From assembly GCF_007994225.1 (NCBI RefSeq), contig NZ_VLLL01000005.1, positions 2,012,130-2,076,129 of the forward strand: a DNA stretch of 64,000 nt, given 5' to 3'. Source of the stretch: Stackebrandtia albiflava. GTDB taxonomy: Bacteria > Actinomycetota > Actinomycetes > Mycobacteriales > Micromonosporaceae. The notes beneath the pieces were generated by a model that did no database searches, had not been told where the DNA came from, and worked only from the letters and a program-made list of their open reading frames with translations. Positions 50,464 to 59,562 of this stretch are shown in pieces. Both the position numbers and the translations under genes were made by a program. The stretch's first letter is position 1. Each line of letters opens with the position of its first letter.

Positions 50464-52122
50464 TCAACCACTGCGCCTCCGGAAGAGCCTGCCCGCGACC
50501 GAACCCACCAACGGCCGCATGTCCCTGCGGTCGACCAGGAACGCCACGGCACCGAACACCAGCAGAACGGTCAGGCCCGACGCCGCCAACGCCACGACCG
50601 CCACCGGCAACCCCATCGACGCACCGAACAACGACGACACCCACCAACCCGCCGCCGCCGACACCGCCGACGACACCACACCCACCAGGGCCGCCCGCCA
50701 CACACCGGTCAACGACGCACGACCGGCACGCCACGCCACCGTCGCCGCCAACGCGGCGCCCAACACCACCATGCCCACGCTGTTGCCGACACCCACGGCC
50801 AACGCCCGGTCGGCCACCGGCATCACGACACTGCACACGATCGCCGCCACATAGGCGACCGCCCAGCCACCCACCGTCGCCACCGCCGCGGCCACCGTCG
50901 CCCCCCGCGCGTACAACGCACGGGTCAACAGCGGATAGAGGGAGAACCCGACCAGTCCGGGAGCCAACGCCACCAACGCCGCCGACATCGCCGGCACCAC
51001 CGCCAACCCGGGGTCGACGTCGGCGGTACCACCGACCTCGGCGAACACCGTCGCCAACGGAACCGCCAACCCGATCAGCGCCGCCGCCCCCAGAAACGCC
51101 AGCAGCACCACCCGCCGCGTCGCCGTCGACAGGGTCGTGTCGTACCGTTCGCGGTCGCCGACACCGTGGGCCTCGGCCAGCGCCGGATACGACGACAACG
51201 CCAACGGCATCGCGAAGACACCCCACGGGAGCATGTACAACGTCAACGCGATGGAGAACAGGCCGACGGTGCCCTTGAGGCCGCCGTTGGTCAACCCCAG
51301 GATCAACAACAGCGACAGTTGCCACGCGGCGATGCTCAACCCACCGGCCACCGCCATCGTCCGCACGTTGCGGGTGACGTCACCACCGCCGAACCGCAGC
51401 GTCGGCCGCAACCGGATCCCGACCCGCCGCAACGGGATCAGCAGGCAGAACGTCATCACCACCGTCGCCAGGGTCGTACCGATCGACAGCACCAACTCCT
51501 GGCCCAGACTCACCTGCGCCGCGTCGGCACCCTGCGGCGCGACCAGCCCGTACACCACGTACGCCGCGATCACCGTCAGACTCGACAACAACGGCGCCAA
51601 CGCCGGCCACGCGAACCTGCGATGCGTGTGCAGGACACCGGTCAACACCACACCGATGCCGTACAACGGCAACTGCGGCGCGAACACCTGGATCATCCTG
51701 GTGCCCATGGCGATCTCGGCGTCCGGCGCGTCACCGGCCAACAACCGCATCACCGGCTCGGCCAGCACGGCCACCAACACGCCCATCGGCACCAGCAGCA
51801 GCACCGACCACGTCAACAGGCCCGAAGCGGTCCGGTTGACGACCTCCGGTTGCCGCCGCGCCAACGGCGCCGCCAACAACGGCACCACCAACGCCGCCAA
51901 CGCCCCACCCGCGGCGATCTCGTACAGGATGTTGGGCACCCGGTTGGCCGTGTTGTAGACGTCCAACACACCACCCATGCCGACCGCCCACGTCAGCACC
52001 AGGATCCGGCCCAGCCCCGCGATGCGCGACAGCATCGTGATGCCGCTGATCAACGCGGCGTTCTTTCCGACCTTCTCCCCCGGCAGGTCAGTCACGTCAG
52101 TGACGACAGGCTGCCGGGTCAC
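50464..52122 (-). CDS. murJ: MurJ/MviN-family lipid II flippase
   Basis: The 552-residue membrane protein has about 14 transmembrane helices. MurJ features are GKNAALISGITMLSRIAGLGRILVLTWAVG, YNTANRVPNILYEIAAGGALAALVVPLL and RMIQVFAPQLPLYGIGVVLTGVLHTHRRFAWPALAPLLSSLTVI. It flips lipid-linked peptidoglycan precursors across the membrane. Unlike mycobacterial MurJ, it has no C-terminal pseudokinase. The GTG start overlaps the MraY-like gene stop (GTGA). Confidence 0.92.
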   Translation of the reverse strand: MTRQPVVTDVTDLPGEKVGKNAALISGITMLSRIAGLGRILVLTWAVGMGGVLDVYNTANRVPNILYEIAAGGALAALVVPLLAAPLARRQPEVVNRTASGLLTWSVLLLVPMGVLVAVLAEPVMRLLAGDAPDAEIAMGTRMIQVFAPQLPLYGIGVVLTGVLHTHRRFAWPALAPLLSSLTVIAAYVVYGLVAPQGADAAQVSLGQELVLSIGTTLATVVMTFCLLIPLRRVGIRLRPTLRFGGGDVTRNVRTMAVAGGLSIAAWQLSLLLILGLTNGGLKGTVGLFSIALTLYMLPWGVFAMPLALSSYPALAEAHGVGDRERYDTTLSTATRRVVLLAFLGAAALIGLAVPLATVFAEVGGTADVDPGLAVVPAMSAALVALAPGLVGFSLYPLLTRALYARGATVAAAVATVGGWAVAYVAAIVCSVVMPVADRALAVGVGNSVGMVVLGAALAATVAWRAGRASLTGVWRAALVGVVSSAVSAAAGWWVSSLFGASMGLPVAVVALAASGLTVLLVFGAVAFLVDRRDMRPLVGSVAGRLFRRRSG

Positions 52123-52991
52123 GGATTGCGCGGCTTCCGGCCGAACTCGTCGATCTCCCGCAGCACGGGCGTACGGGCGATCACCTGAGTGAAGCTGACC
52201 TTCTCACTGGTGAGGATCAACGCCGTGACCCCCGACAGCAGGACCCCGCGCAGCAACGGACCGCTGCGCGCCGCCATCGACAGGCCCATCAACGCGCCGA
52301 TCGCGTTGGCACCGCAGTCACCCAGCATCGTCTCCTCCCCGAGATCCTCGGGGAACAACGCCGTCGCCGCGCCCATGGTGCCCGCCGCGATACCACCGGA
52401 GAGGTCGTCGCGCGCCGACAACGGCGACGTCACCGCGGTCGCCACCTTCAACGCCCGGCCCGGCCGAAGGTCGAACAGGTTCATCAGGTTGGCGGTCCCC
52501 GCGATCAACGCACCACCCAGCAGGGTGTTGGCGACCGCCCCGAACCTACCGCCACGCCGGGGGGCGGGCCGGTCGGCGTCGATGAGGGCGGCCGCGATGA
52601 GCCCGGCCAGACCCGCCCCGACGATCTTCACCGCCCCGGAGGTGACGCGACCGTGAGCCAACGCACCGAGGTGGCCCTTGAGTCCCTTCGCCTGGTGCCT
52701 GGGCTGCGCACCCACCACGTCGTCGTACAGGCCGACCGCTCCGGCTCCCAGGCCGGCGGTCAGCGCCGCCGCCGCGTGACCGGGACGCCGCGCGCTCAAC
52801 GCCGCCCCCACCGAGGCACCGATGGCGGCCGCCGGCCCCTCCTTCAGGCTCACCGTCTGGCCGTGGTGGTTGATCCGGTCGAGCCCGGCCGCCGCCGGCG
52901 AACGCGAGATCGCCGCCATGGCCGCGCGGGCGGCCAGCGCACCGGCCCCCACCAGTGCCAGGCGACGGAGATTACGAGCGAGCATTCCCAC
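52119..52991 (-). CDS. MraY/WecA-like phospho-sugar transferase homologue
   Basis: The 290-residue protein is a shortened relative of the MraY/WecA (GT4 phosphotransferase) family. GLYDDVVG matches the DDxxG aspartates, GTANLMNLFDLRPGRALK matches the NxxNxxDGxDGL loop, and LGDCGANAIGALMG matches the C-terminal GDxGS region. The DG of the catalytic loop is changed (FDLRPG), so substrate or activity may differ. GTG with GGAG seven bases upstream is the start. It is coupled to murJ. Confidence 0.8.
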   Translation of the reverse strand: MGMLARNLRRLALVGAGALAARAAMAAISRSPAAAGLDRINHHGQTVSLKEGPAAAIGASVGAALSARRPGHAAAALTAGLGAGAVGLYDDVVGAQPRHQAKGLKGHLGALAHGRVTSGAVKIVGAGLAGLIAAALIDADRPAPRRGGRFGAVANTLLGGALIAGTANLMNLFDLRPGRALKVATAVTSPLSARDDLSGGIAAGTMGAATALFPEDLGEETMLGDCGANAIGALMGLSMAARSGPLLRGVLLSGVTALILTSEKVSFTQVIARTPVLREIDEFGRKPRNP

Positions 52992-53038
52992 GGGTTACTC
53001 CAAAGATGTCAACTGCGGGGTGAGGGGGAGGTGTCCGG

Positions 53039-53956
53039 TCAGGACGGCTGGGGGACCAGGGACGTCGCCGAGTCGCCGGTGCCGTAGTGTCCGGCGGTTC
53101 CGGCGATACGTTCCGGCAACGCCATGATGGTGGCGAGCTGCCCTTCGGGACCGGCCGCGTTGTCGACCGTCGAGATCGTCTCCGCCAGGGTCTGATCCGC
53201 CATGATGGACGCGACCACGTTGCCCTCACCGGCGATCGTGGGCGCCGCGCACACCACGGGACCGGCCTGCCCGAACTGATCGAGGAAGGTCACCACGTTG
53301 GTGTTCTGACCGGTGGCGTCGGTACCGGCGTACGGCTTACCCGTGACGACGATGACCGCCGTGGCGCGCTCGGCCAACTCGACGTCCTCGGTCACCATCT
53401 GGAGCCGTTCCAACGCCTCGATGACGGCCGCACGGTCGTCCACGGTCGCCGAACCCTCCGCCAGCAGCACCGCCGCCAGCAGCGCCCCGGCCGACTCGAC
53501 ACCGTCGTTGTTGTTCGGGGGGTCGACGTTCTCGGGGGTCAGTTCGGCCACCAGGTCGACCAACTGGTCGCTGTTGCCGGGGTCGAAGAACGTGTCGGTG
53601 AACGTGAGCTGACCGGCGTTCTCGGCCCCCGAATAGGCCAGCATGTCGGTGATCCCCTGCACGTGCGCCGGGTCGGCGGCAGCCGCCGACAGCACCAGGA
53701 CGTGCTGCTCCTCCAGGGTTCCCGCCAGCGCCGAGGGGGCGACCGCGGTCGCGAAGTCCTGTTCGTTGGCGGCGTTGGTCTCCAACTCCAACACCTGGTC
53801 CCGCAACGTCGCGTTGTCGTCGCGCAGGGTGGCCACGGTCTCCGACATGACTTCGAGGGTGGGACCGTTCAGCGCCGTGGTGCCCAGGACCAGGCCGATG
53901 GCCAACGCCAGGAACACCGCCGTCACCGATACGAGGTGGTAGCGAAAGTTGATCAC
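53039..53956 (-). CDS. SteB/MctB-like outer-envelope protein ('copper transporter' family)
   Basis: The 305-residue protein starts at GTG with INFRYHLVSVTAVFLALAIGLVLGTTALNGP, a signal-anchor helix typical of the family annotated as copper transporter MctB. A coiled-coil stretch (about 35-65; VATLRDDNATLRDQVLELETNAANEQDF) and a large extracytoplasmic domain follow. In corynebacteria the neighbour pair SteA-SteB controls cell separation, and this gene is coupled to steA by GTGA. A septation role is therefore more likely than copper transport. Confidence 0.85.
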   Translation of the reverse strand: MINFRYHLVSVTAVFLALAIGLVLGTTALNGPTLEVMSETVATLRDDNATLRDQVLELETNAANEQDFATAVAPSALAGTLEEQHVLVLSAAAADPAHVQGITDMLAYSGAENAGQLTFTDTFFDPGNSDQLVDLVAELTPENVDPPNNNDGVESAGALLAAVLLAEGSATVDDRAAVIEALERLQMVTEDVELAERATAVIVVTGKPYAGTDATGQNTNVVTFLDQFGQAGPVVCAAPTIAGEGNVVASIMADQTLAETISTVDNAAGPEGQLATIMALPERIAGTAGHYGTGDSATSLVPQPS

Positions 53957-55149
53957 GAGAAAAGCCTTTGTATCTGGAAGATCAGACCGTCCCACCAGTC
54001 CGCGACGATTTCCAGGAAGGTGAGACCGACTGTGGAAGCCCCGATCGCCGCGGCCATGGCCGCGATCGCCGACAACACCAGCAACAGCATCGCCGACACG
54101 GGGACGTTCTGCTTGTAGAGACGGCTGACGCCCTTGGCGTCGACGAGTTTCCCGCCGACGCGCAGCCGGGTCAGGAACGTGGAGGCCATACCCGCGCGCC
54201 CCTTGTCCAGGAACTCCACGAGGGTGGCGTGGGTCCCCACCGCGACGATCATCGTCGCGCCCTTCTCGTCGGCCATCAGCATCGCGATGTCCTCGCTGGT
54301 CGCCGCCGCCGGGAAAGTCTTGGCGGCCACGCCCAGGCGTTCCACCCGGGGAAGACCGGGGGCGCGCCCGTCGGCGTAGGCGTGGACGACGACCTCCGCG
54401 CCGCAACGCAGCACGTCGTCGGACGCGGAGTCCATGTCACCGACGATCATGTCGGGCGTGTAACCGGCCTCCACCAGCGCGTCGGCCCCGCCGTCGACGC
54501 CCACGAGCACGGGCTTGAACTCCCGGATGTACGGCCGGAGGACCTCCAGGTCCTCCTTGTAGTCGTAACCACGCACCACGATCAGGCAGTGCCGCCCGGC
54601 GAAGTCGGTGTCGACGTCGGGGATGCCGACACCGTCCAGCAGCAGCTCACGCTCCCGCTTGAGGTACTCCATCGTGTTGGCGGCGAACGCCTCCAACTGC
54701 ACCGACAGGCCCTCACGGGCGTCGAGCATGGCCTGGGCGACGGACTCGGCGTCGTAGCGGTGCCCGGAGGCGATCTGCTCGTCACCGGCGTAGACGACAC
54801 CGCCCTCGATACGGAGCTCGGTGCCCTCCTTGACCGCGTCGAAGATCTCCTCACCGACGTCGTCGACGACCGCGATACCGGCCTTGACCAACACCTCCGG
54901 CCCCAGGTTGGGGTAGCGACCCGAGATCGAGGGCTTGGCGTTGACGACCGCGGCGACCTCCGCCGCGACCAACGAGTCGCCCGCGACCCGGTCGATGTCC
55001 ATGTGGTTGATGACGGCGATCTCACCGGGGTTGATCCGGCCCGCCAACCGCTTGGTGCGGCGGTCCAGCCTGGCGATGCCGACGACCGCGTCGGCGGGGA
55101 CCTCACGGTCACTCCGCCGGCCGGGAAGGCGCAATGTAGGTAGACGCAT
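53953..55149 (-). CDS. steA: SteA, cell-separation protein
   Basis: The 398-residue protein has a cytoplasmic thiamin-pyrophosphokinase-like domain (about 170-330; GVDGGADALVEAGYTPDMIVGDMDSASDDVL). Two transmembrane segments follow near the C-terminus (VSAMLLLVLSAIAAMAAAIGAS, then GLTFLEIVADWWDGLIFQI). The N-terminal part has RLDRRTKRLAGRINPGEIAVINHMDIDRVAGDSL, a conserved SteA opening. It interacts with SteB in cell separation in related bacteria. ATG follows AGAGAAG. Confidence 0.92.
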   Translation of the reverse strand: MRLPTLRLPGRRSDREVPADAVVGIARLDRRTKRLAGRINPGEIAVINHMDIDRVAGDSLVAAEVAAVVNAKPSISGRYPNLGPEVLVKAGIAVVDDVGEEIFDAVKEGTELRIEGGVVYAGDEQIASGHRYDAESVAQAMLDAREGLSVQLEAFAANTMEYLKRERELLLDGVGIPDVDTDFAGRHCLIVVRGYDYKEDLEVLRPYIREFKPVLVGVDGGADALVEAGYTPDMIVGDMDSASDDVLRCGAEVVVHAYADGRAPGLPRVERLGVAAKTFPAAATSEDIAMLMADEKGATMIVAVGTHATLVEFLDKGRAGMASTFLTRLRVGGKLVDAKGVSRLYKQNVPVSAMLLLVLSAIAAMAAAIGASTVGLTFLEIVADWWDGLIFQIQRLFS

Positions 55150-55245
55150 CTTCTCTATCTTGACATCGGGTCAACGACAACCGGCGCACGGCGCGCCGCC
55201 GCCCCGGCGACCGCCCTTGCACCGCCGTGACGACACTGACCGCCG

Positions 55246-57000
55246 CTACCGGCCGCCGCGTCCCTTGCTCTTCGCCGCGACCGCCAGCAGCTCCTCGGCA
55301 TGCGCGATCCCGAGGTGGCTGTCAGGCATTCCGGCAAGCATACGGGCAAGCTCGCGCGCCCGTTCAGCGTCCTCCACCCGATGCACACCCGACACCGTCA
55401 CCGCGCCACCGGTGTCCTTGCTGACCACCAGATGCAGGTCCGCGAACGCCGCCACCTGCGGCAGGTGCGTGACCACCAACACCTGATGCCGCGACGCCAA
55501 CCGCGCCAGGCGCCGGCCGATCTCCACTGCCGCCTCACCACCCACGCCCGCGTCGACCTCGTCGAACACCAGCGTCGGCGGGCCACCCGCACCGGCGAAC
55601 ACCGCCTCGATGGCCAACATCACCCGCGACAGCTCACCACCGGAGGCGCCCTTCTGCAACGCGGTCGCCGGAGCCCCGGGGTGGGCACACAACTGGAGCT
55701 CCACCTCGTCGGCACCGTCGGCGGTCACACCGCACTCCACACCGTTCACCGTCAGGTCGTGCCCACCACGACCGGCCGGACGCGGCGACACCGACGCCAC
55801 CACCCGAGCGTGGGGCATCGCCAGGCCGGCCAGTTCGGCCGTGACGGCGTCGGCGAACCGGCCCGCCGCGGCCTGCCGCGACGCGGTCAACTGCGCCGCC
55901 AGATCGGCGGTCTCGGCCGCCGACCTGTCACGGTCGGCCTCCATCGCCGCCAACGCCTCGTCGGACACGTCGAGATTCGCCAACCGCGTCCGCGCCTGCT
56001 CCGCCCACGCCAACACCCCGGGCAGGTCCTCCGCGTACTTGCGGGTCAGGCCCTTCAACTCGGCGCGGCGTTCGAAGATGCGGGCGAGCCGGTCGGGATC
56101 GGCGTCCAAGCCCTCCAGGTAACCGGTCAACTCGGCGGCGACGTCGGCGATGCCCGCCACCGCCGCCTCCAACCGGTTCCCCAGTTCACCCAACACCGGA
56201 TCGGTGTCGGCCTGCCCCAGCAGCGCCCGGTAGGCACCGCCCACCAGGCTCGTGGCGTCCGCCCCGTCACCGGTGTCGTCACCGGCCAACGCACCGTACG
56301 CCTCCGCGGCGGCCACCCGAAGCGCCTCCGCGTGCTCCAGGCGGCGCGCCTCCTCGGCCAGCTCCTCCTCCTCGCCGGGCTGCGGGTCGATCCGGTCGAT
56401 CTCGGCCAGTCCGAGCTGGAGTACGTCGGCCTCCCGCGCCCGCTCCCGGGCGTCACGGCGCCGCTCCGCCAGCTCGTCGGCCAGCGCCCGCCACCGCTCG
56501 AAGGTCTCCCGGAACGTCGTGGCGATCTTCTCGTGCGCCTGACCGGCATAGCGGTCCAGCGCGGCCCGCTGCTCCGCGGGCTGCAGCAACCGCATCTGGT
56601 CCGACTGACCGTGAATCGACAACACCTGGGTGCCGATGTCACCCAGCAGCCCCACCGGCGCCGACCGGCCCCCCACGTGCGCGCGCGACCGGCCCTCGGA
56701 CGTCAACGTCCGGCTCAACAGCAGCTCGTCACCCTCCAACTCGGCCCCGGAGTCGGCGATGCGCTGCCGCAACACCTTGTCCCCCCGCCGGACCCGCAGG
56801 CGACCCTCCACGACCGCGCGCTTCTCCCCAGGACGTACCCGCCCGGCGTCGGCCCGGCCGCCGAACAGCAACCCCAGTCCGGCCACCACCATCGTCTTAC
56901 CCGCGCCGGTCTCACCGGTGATCACCGTCAAGCCGTCGGACAACGGCAACGTCGCGTCCTCGATAACCCCGAGTCCGGTAATGCGAAGCTCATCCAGCAC
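55246..57000 (-). CDS. recN: DNA repair protein RecN
   Basis: The 584-residue SMC-like ATPase has Walker A TGETGAGKTMVVAGL at the N-terminus and Walker B LVFDEVDAGVGGEAAVEIGRRL at the C-terminus. The ABC signature SGGELSRVMLAIEAV is present, and a long central coiled-coil region (about 160-370) contains REREADVLQL-type heptads and a hinge. RecN acts in double-strand break repair. The GTG giving VLDELRITGLGVIEDA is used. It precedes steA and follows nadK on the same strand. Confidence 0.95.
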   Translation of the reverse strand: MLDELRITGLGVIEDATLPLSDGLTVITGETGAGKTMVVAGLGLLFGGRADAGRVRPGEKRAVVEGRLRVRRGDKVLRQRIADSGAELEGDELLLSRTLTSEGRSRAHVGGRSAPVGLLGDIGTQVLSIHGQSDQMRLLQPAEQRAALDRYAGQAHEKIATTFRETFERWRALADELAERRRDARERAREADVLQLGLAEIDRIDPQPGEEEELAEEARRLEHAEALRVAAAEAYGALAGDDTGDGADATSLVGGAYRALLGQADTDPVLGELGNRLEAAVAGIADVAAELTGYLEGLDADPDRLARIFERRAELKGLTRKYAEDLPGVLAWAEQARTRLANLDVSDEALAAMEADRDRSAAETADLAAQLTASRQAAAGRFADAVTAELAGLAMPHARVVASVSPRPAGRGGHDLTVNGVECGVTADGADEVELQLCAHPGAPATALQKGASGGELSRVMLAIEAVFAGAGGPPTLVFDEVDAGVGGEAAVEIGRRLARLASRHQVLVVTHLPQVAAFADLHLVVSKDTGGAVTVSGVHRVEDAERARELARMLAGMPDSHLGIAHAEELLAVAAKSKGRGGR

Positions 57001-57128
57001 GGTTAAAGACCCTAGTAGCCACCGCCGACACATTCCAGTCGGAGTTCACACCCGGCGCCGACCATCGGTGACCGACCGGACACGTTGCGACACAACGGCA
57101 GTAGAACGACCCCCACGCCACCGGCACG

Positions 57129-58025
57129 TCACGCCAACCGATGCCCGCGCCAACCGTCCACCGGCAGGTCGAACTTCGCGACCAACCGATCCGTGAACGG
57201 CCGATCGGCCAACCTGACCACCCGCACCGGCTCCACTCCGCGCCGCACCGTCACCGAGCTCCCCGGAGGCAACCGCACGGCACGCCGACCGTCGCAACTG
57301 AGCACCGCCGGCGGCGCGTAGGGCTCCACCGTCACCCGGATCACCGAACGGGGCGACACCACCAACGGACGCGAGAACAACGCGTGCGCGCTGATCGGAA
57401 CCAGCAACAGCGCCTCGACCTCCGGCCAGACCACCGGACCACCCGCCGACATGGCGTGCGCCGTCGAACCCGTCGGCGTCGCGCACACCACACCGTCGCA
57501 CCCGTACCGCGACAGGCTCCGGCCGTCCACCTCGATCAGGACCTCGAGCATCCGGGACGGCTCACCCTTCTCCACGGTGGCCTCGTTCAACGCCCAGGTA
57601 CGCCCCACGACACGACCCTCGTGGGTGACCTCCGCGTCCACCGTCAACCGCTCCTCCACGCGGTAGTCACACGCGGCGATCCGCTCCACCGCGACACCGA
57701 CGTCGGTGACCTCCGCCTCGGCGAGGAAACCGACCCGGCCCAGGTTCACACCCAGCAACGGCGTGCCCGTCGGACGCGCCAACTCCGCCGCCCGCAGGAA
57801 CGTCCCGTCCCCACCCAGCGCCAGAACCATCTCCACGTCCTGCGCGGCCGTCGCGGGGTCACTCTCCACCACCGAGACCCGGCCCAGCTCGGCGGCCTCC
57901 TTCGCCAACGCCCGCACCTCGAAACCGGCCGAGGACAACGCCTCCGCGACCACCGCGGTCTGCTCGGCGATGTCCGCCCGCCCCGTGTGGGTCACCAACA
58001 GGACCCGGCGCCGCCCACCGCTCAT
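57129..58025 (-). CDS. nadK: NAD kinase
   Basis: The 298-residue enzyme phosphorylates NAD to NADP. It has the catalytic GGDGTFLRAAE (GGDG loop), ALNEATVEKGEPSRM (NE/D motif), and CDGVVCATPTGSTAHAMSAGGPVVWP, which contains the TGSTAY-like substrate loop. Length is standard. ATG follows GGAGGCGTCGGG and overlaps the tlyA stop (ATGA). The tlyA-nadK-recN order is characteristic of actinobacteria. Confidence 0.96.
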   Translation of the reverse strand: MSGGRRRVLLVTHTGRADIAEQTAVVAEALSSAGFEVRALAKEAAELGRVSVVESDPATAAQDVEMVLALGGDGTFLRAAELARPTGTPLLGVNLGRVGFLAEAEVTDVGVAVERIAACDYRVEERLTVDAEVTHEGRVVGRTWALNEATVEKGEPSRMLEVLIEVDGRSLSRYGCDGVVCATPTGSTAHAMSAGGPVVWPEVEALLLVPISAHALFSRPLVVSPRSVIRVTVEPYAPPAVLSCDGRRAVRLPPGSSVTVRRGVEPVRVVRLADRPFTDRLVAKFDLPVDGWRGHRLA

Positions 58026-58840
58026 CCCGACGCCTCCTCCGGACCCGACACACCCACCACCACCGAACGGATCCGCTCCTCCGTCATCGGTTCGGCGTCC
58101 CGGCGCAACGCGCAGAAGAACTCCACGTTCCCCGACGGACCCGGCAGCGGCGACGCCACCACGTCCACCGCGACCCAACCCAGTTCGGCGGCGGCCGCGG
58201 CCACGTCCACGACCGCGTCGGCCCGCACCCGGGGGTCCCGCACCACCCCGCCCGAGCCCACGCGGCCGCGACCGACCTCGAACTGGGGCTTGACCATCGG
58301 CAGGATGAACCCGTCGGGTCGCGTGCACTCCGCCAGCGCGGGAAGCACCAGCCGCAGCGAGATGAACGACAGGTCCGCGACCGTCACGTCGACGCGCCCC
58401 CCGACGTCGTCGGGCGACAACGACCGCACATTGGTGCGGTCTCGCACCACCACACGCGGATCGCTCTGCAACGACCACGCCAACTGGCCGTACCCGACGT
58501 CGACGGCGACGACCTGGGCGGCGCCCTCCCGCAACAACACGTCGGTGAACCCGCCGGTGGACGCGCCCGCGTCCAGACACCGGCGACCTTCGATCGACAC
58601 ACCGACATCACCGAAGGCGGCCAGGGCACCGCGGAGTTTGTGGGCACCGCGGGAGACGTAGTCGTCGCCGGCGTCGGCCACGACGATCGGATCGGCCGGG
58701 TCCACACCGGCGGCGGCCTTCCCCGCCGGCAATCCCCGGACCCGGACCTTCCCGGCGTCGATCAGTTCCGCGGCGTGTGCCCGGGAACGCGCCAGCTTCC
58801 GCCTCACGAGTTCGGCGTCGAGCCGCCTACGCGCCGCCAT
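58022..58840 (-). CDS. tlyA: TlyA-family rRNA 2'-O-methyltransferase
   Basis: The 272-residue protein has an N-terminal S4 domain (about 4-62; RRLDAELVRRKLARSRAHAAELIDAGKVRVRGLPAG) and an FtsJ-like SAM methyltransferase domain (CLDAGASTGGFTDVLLREGAAQVVAVDVGYGQ, DLSFISLRLVLPAL). TlyA methylates cytidines in 16S and 23S rRNA, and its loss confers capreomycin resistance in mycobacteria. Older annotation calls it hemolysin. Upstream is a short conserved gene. Confidence 0.95.
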   Translation of the reverse strand: MAARRRLDAELVRRKLARSRAHAAELIDAGKVRVRGLPAGKAAAGVDPADPIVVADAGDDYVSRGAHKLRGALAAFGDVGVSIEGRRCLDAGASTGGFTDVLLREGAAQVVAVDVGYGQLAWSLQSDPRVVVRDRTNVRSLSPDDVGGRVDVTVADLSFISLRLVLPALAECTRPDGFILPMVKPQFEVGRGRVGSGGVVRDPRVRADAVVDVAAAAAELGWVAVDVVASPLPGPSGNVEFFCALRRDAEPMTEERIRSVVVGVSGPEEASG

Positions 58841-58858
58841 CGGCGGCCCCTCCTCCGG

Positions 58859-59059
58859 TCATGCCTCGTCGACGGCCGTCAGCGTGTCGGCGAGGACCTG
58901 CTGCACCGTCTCGAACACCGCGACGTGCTCCGGGGTCGCCAATCGGTCCAGGGCGTCCAATCCGGCCAACGCCGCCTCGGCCTCGGCCAGTACGTCCCCG
59001 ATGTCGGCCGGGTCCGGGACCTCCGAACGCCGCGCCAGGTCGGCCGGGGAGAACCCCAT
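58859..59059 (-). CDS. Small conserved hypothetical protein upstream of tlyA
   Basis: The 66-residue protein MGFSPADLARRSEVPDPADI is acidic and helical, with EAEAALAGLDALDRLATPEHVAVFETVQQVLADTLTAVD in the rest. Its ATG shares one base with the phasin-like gene stop, so it is translationally coupled. The size and place match a short protein often found between the phasin-like gene and tlyA in actinobacteria. Function unknown. Confidence 0.65.
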   Translation of the reverse strand: MGFSPADLARRSEVPDPADIGDVLAEAEAALAGLDALDRLATPEHVAVFETVQQVLADTLTAVDEA

Positions 59060-59562
59060 CACGCCGCCCCACCGGAGGATCCGGGGGCCCGCTTGGCGGT
59101 CTTCTTCACGGTGGTCTTCTTCGCCGTGGACTTCTTGGCGGTGGACTTCTTGGCCGCCGACGCCTTCTTGACCGTCTTCTTCACGGTCTTCTTGGCCGCC
59201 TTCTTCGCAGTCGTCTTCCCGGCGGCCGTCGCGGGCCGGCCCTCGGCCGCCGCCGCCCGTTCCCGGGCGTCCCGCAACTGGATCTCCAGGTCGCGGATCC
59301 TGTCGTTCAGGTCGGCGACCTCCTCCGACGTCGCCAACCCGACCTTCCCGAGAGCACGATCCAATTCGAACCGGATCAGCTTGGTCAGGTTCTCCCGGTT
59401 CGCGGTCCCCGCGTTCAACAGGTCCTCCGCCATGCCCTGCAGATCCTCGACCTTCGCCCCGCTCTGATCGGCGAGCGACCGGATGACCTGTGCCGCCTTC
59501 TTCCGGGACGCCTCGGTCACACCGAGCACCAGCTCGAGATAAGCGCGCCACGCGTCCTGCAT
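59059..59562 (-). CDS. Phasin-like coiled-coil protein with lysine-rich histone-H1-like tail
   Basis: The 167-residue protein has a helical N-terminal part (about 1-105). It contains AWRAYLELVLGVTEASRKKAAQVIRSLADQSG and VADLNDRIRDLEIQLRDARERA, a phasin/PhaF-like coiled coil. Residues about 115-165 are a Lys/Ala/Thr-rich tail of KKTVKKT and KKSTAKKSTAKK repeats, like bacterial histone-H1-type proteins, so DNA or polymer-granule binding is plausible. ATG follows GGAGGC. First gene of the tlyA transcript. Confidence 0.8.
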   Translation of the reverse strand: MQDAWRAYLELVLGVTEASRKKAAQVIRSLADQSGAKVEDLQGMAEDLLNAGTANRENLTKLIRFELDRALGKVGLATSEEVADLNDRIRDLEIQLRDARERAAAAEGRPATAAGKTTAKKAAKKTVKKTVKKASAAKKSTAKKSTAKKTTVKKTAKRAPGSSGGAA

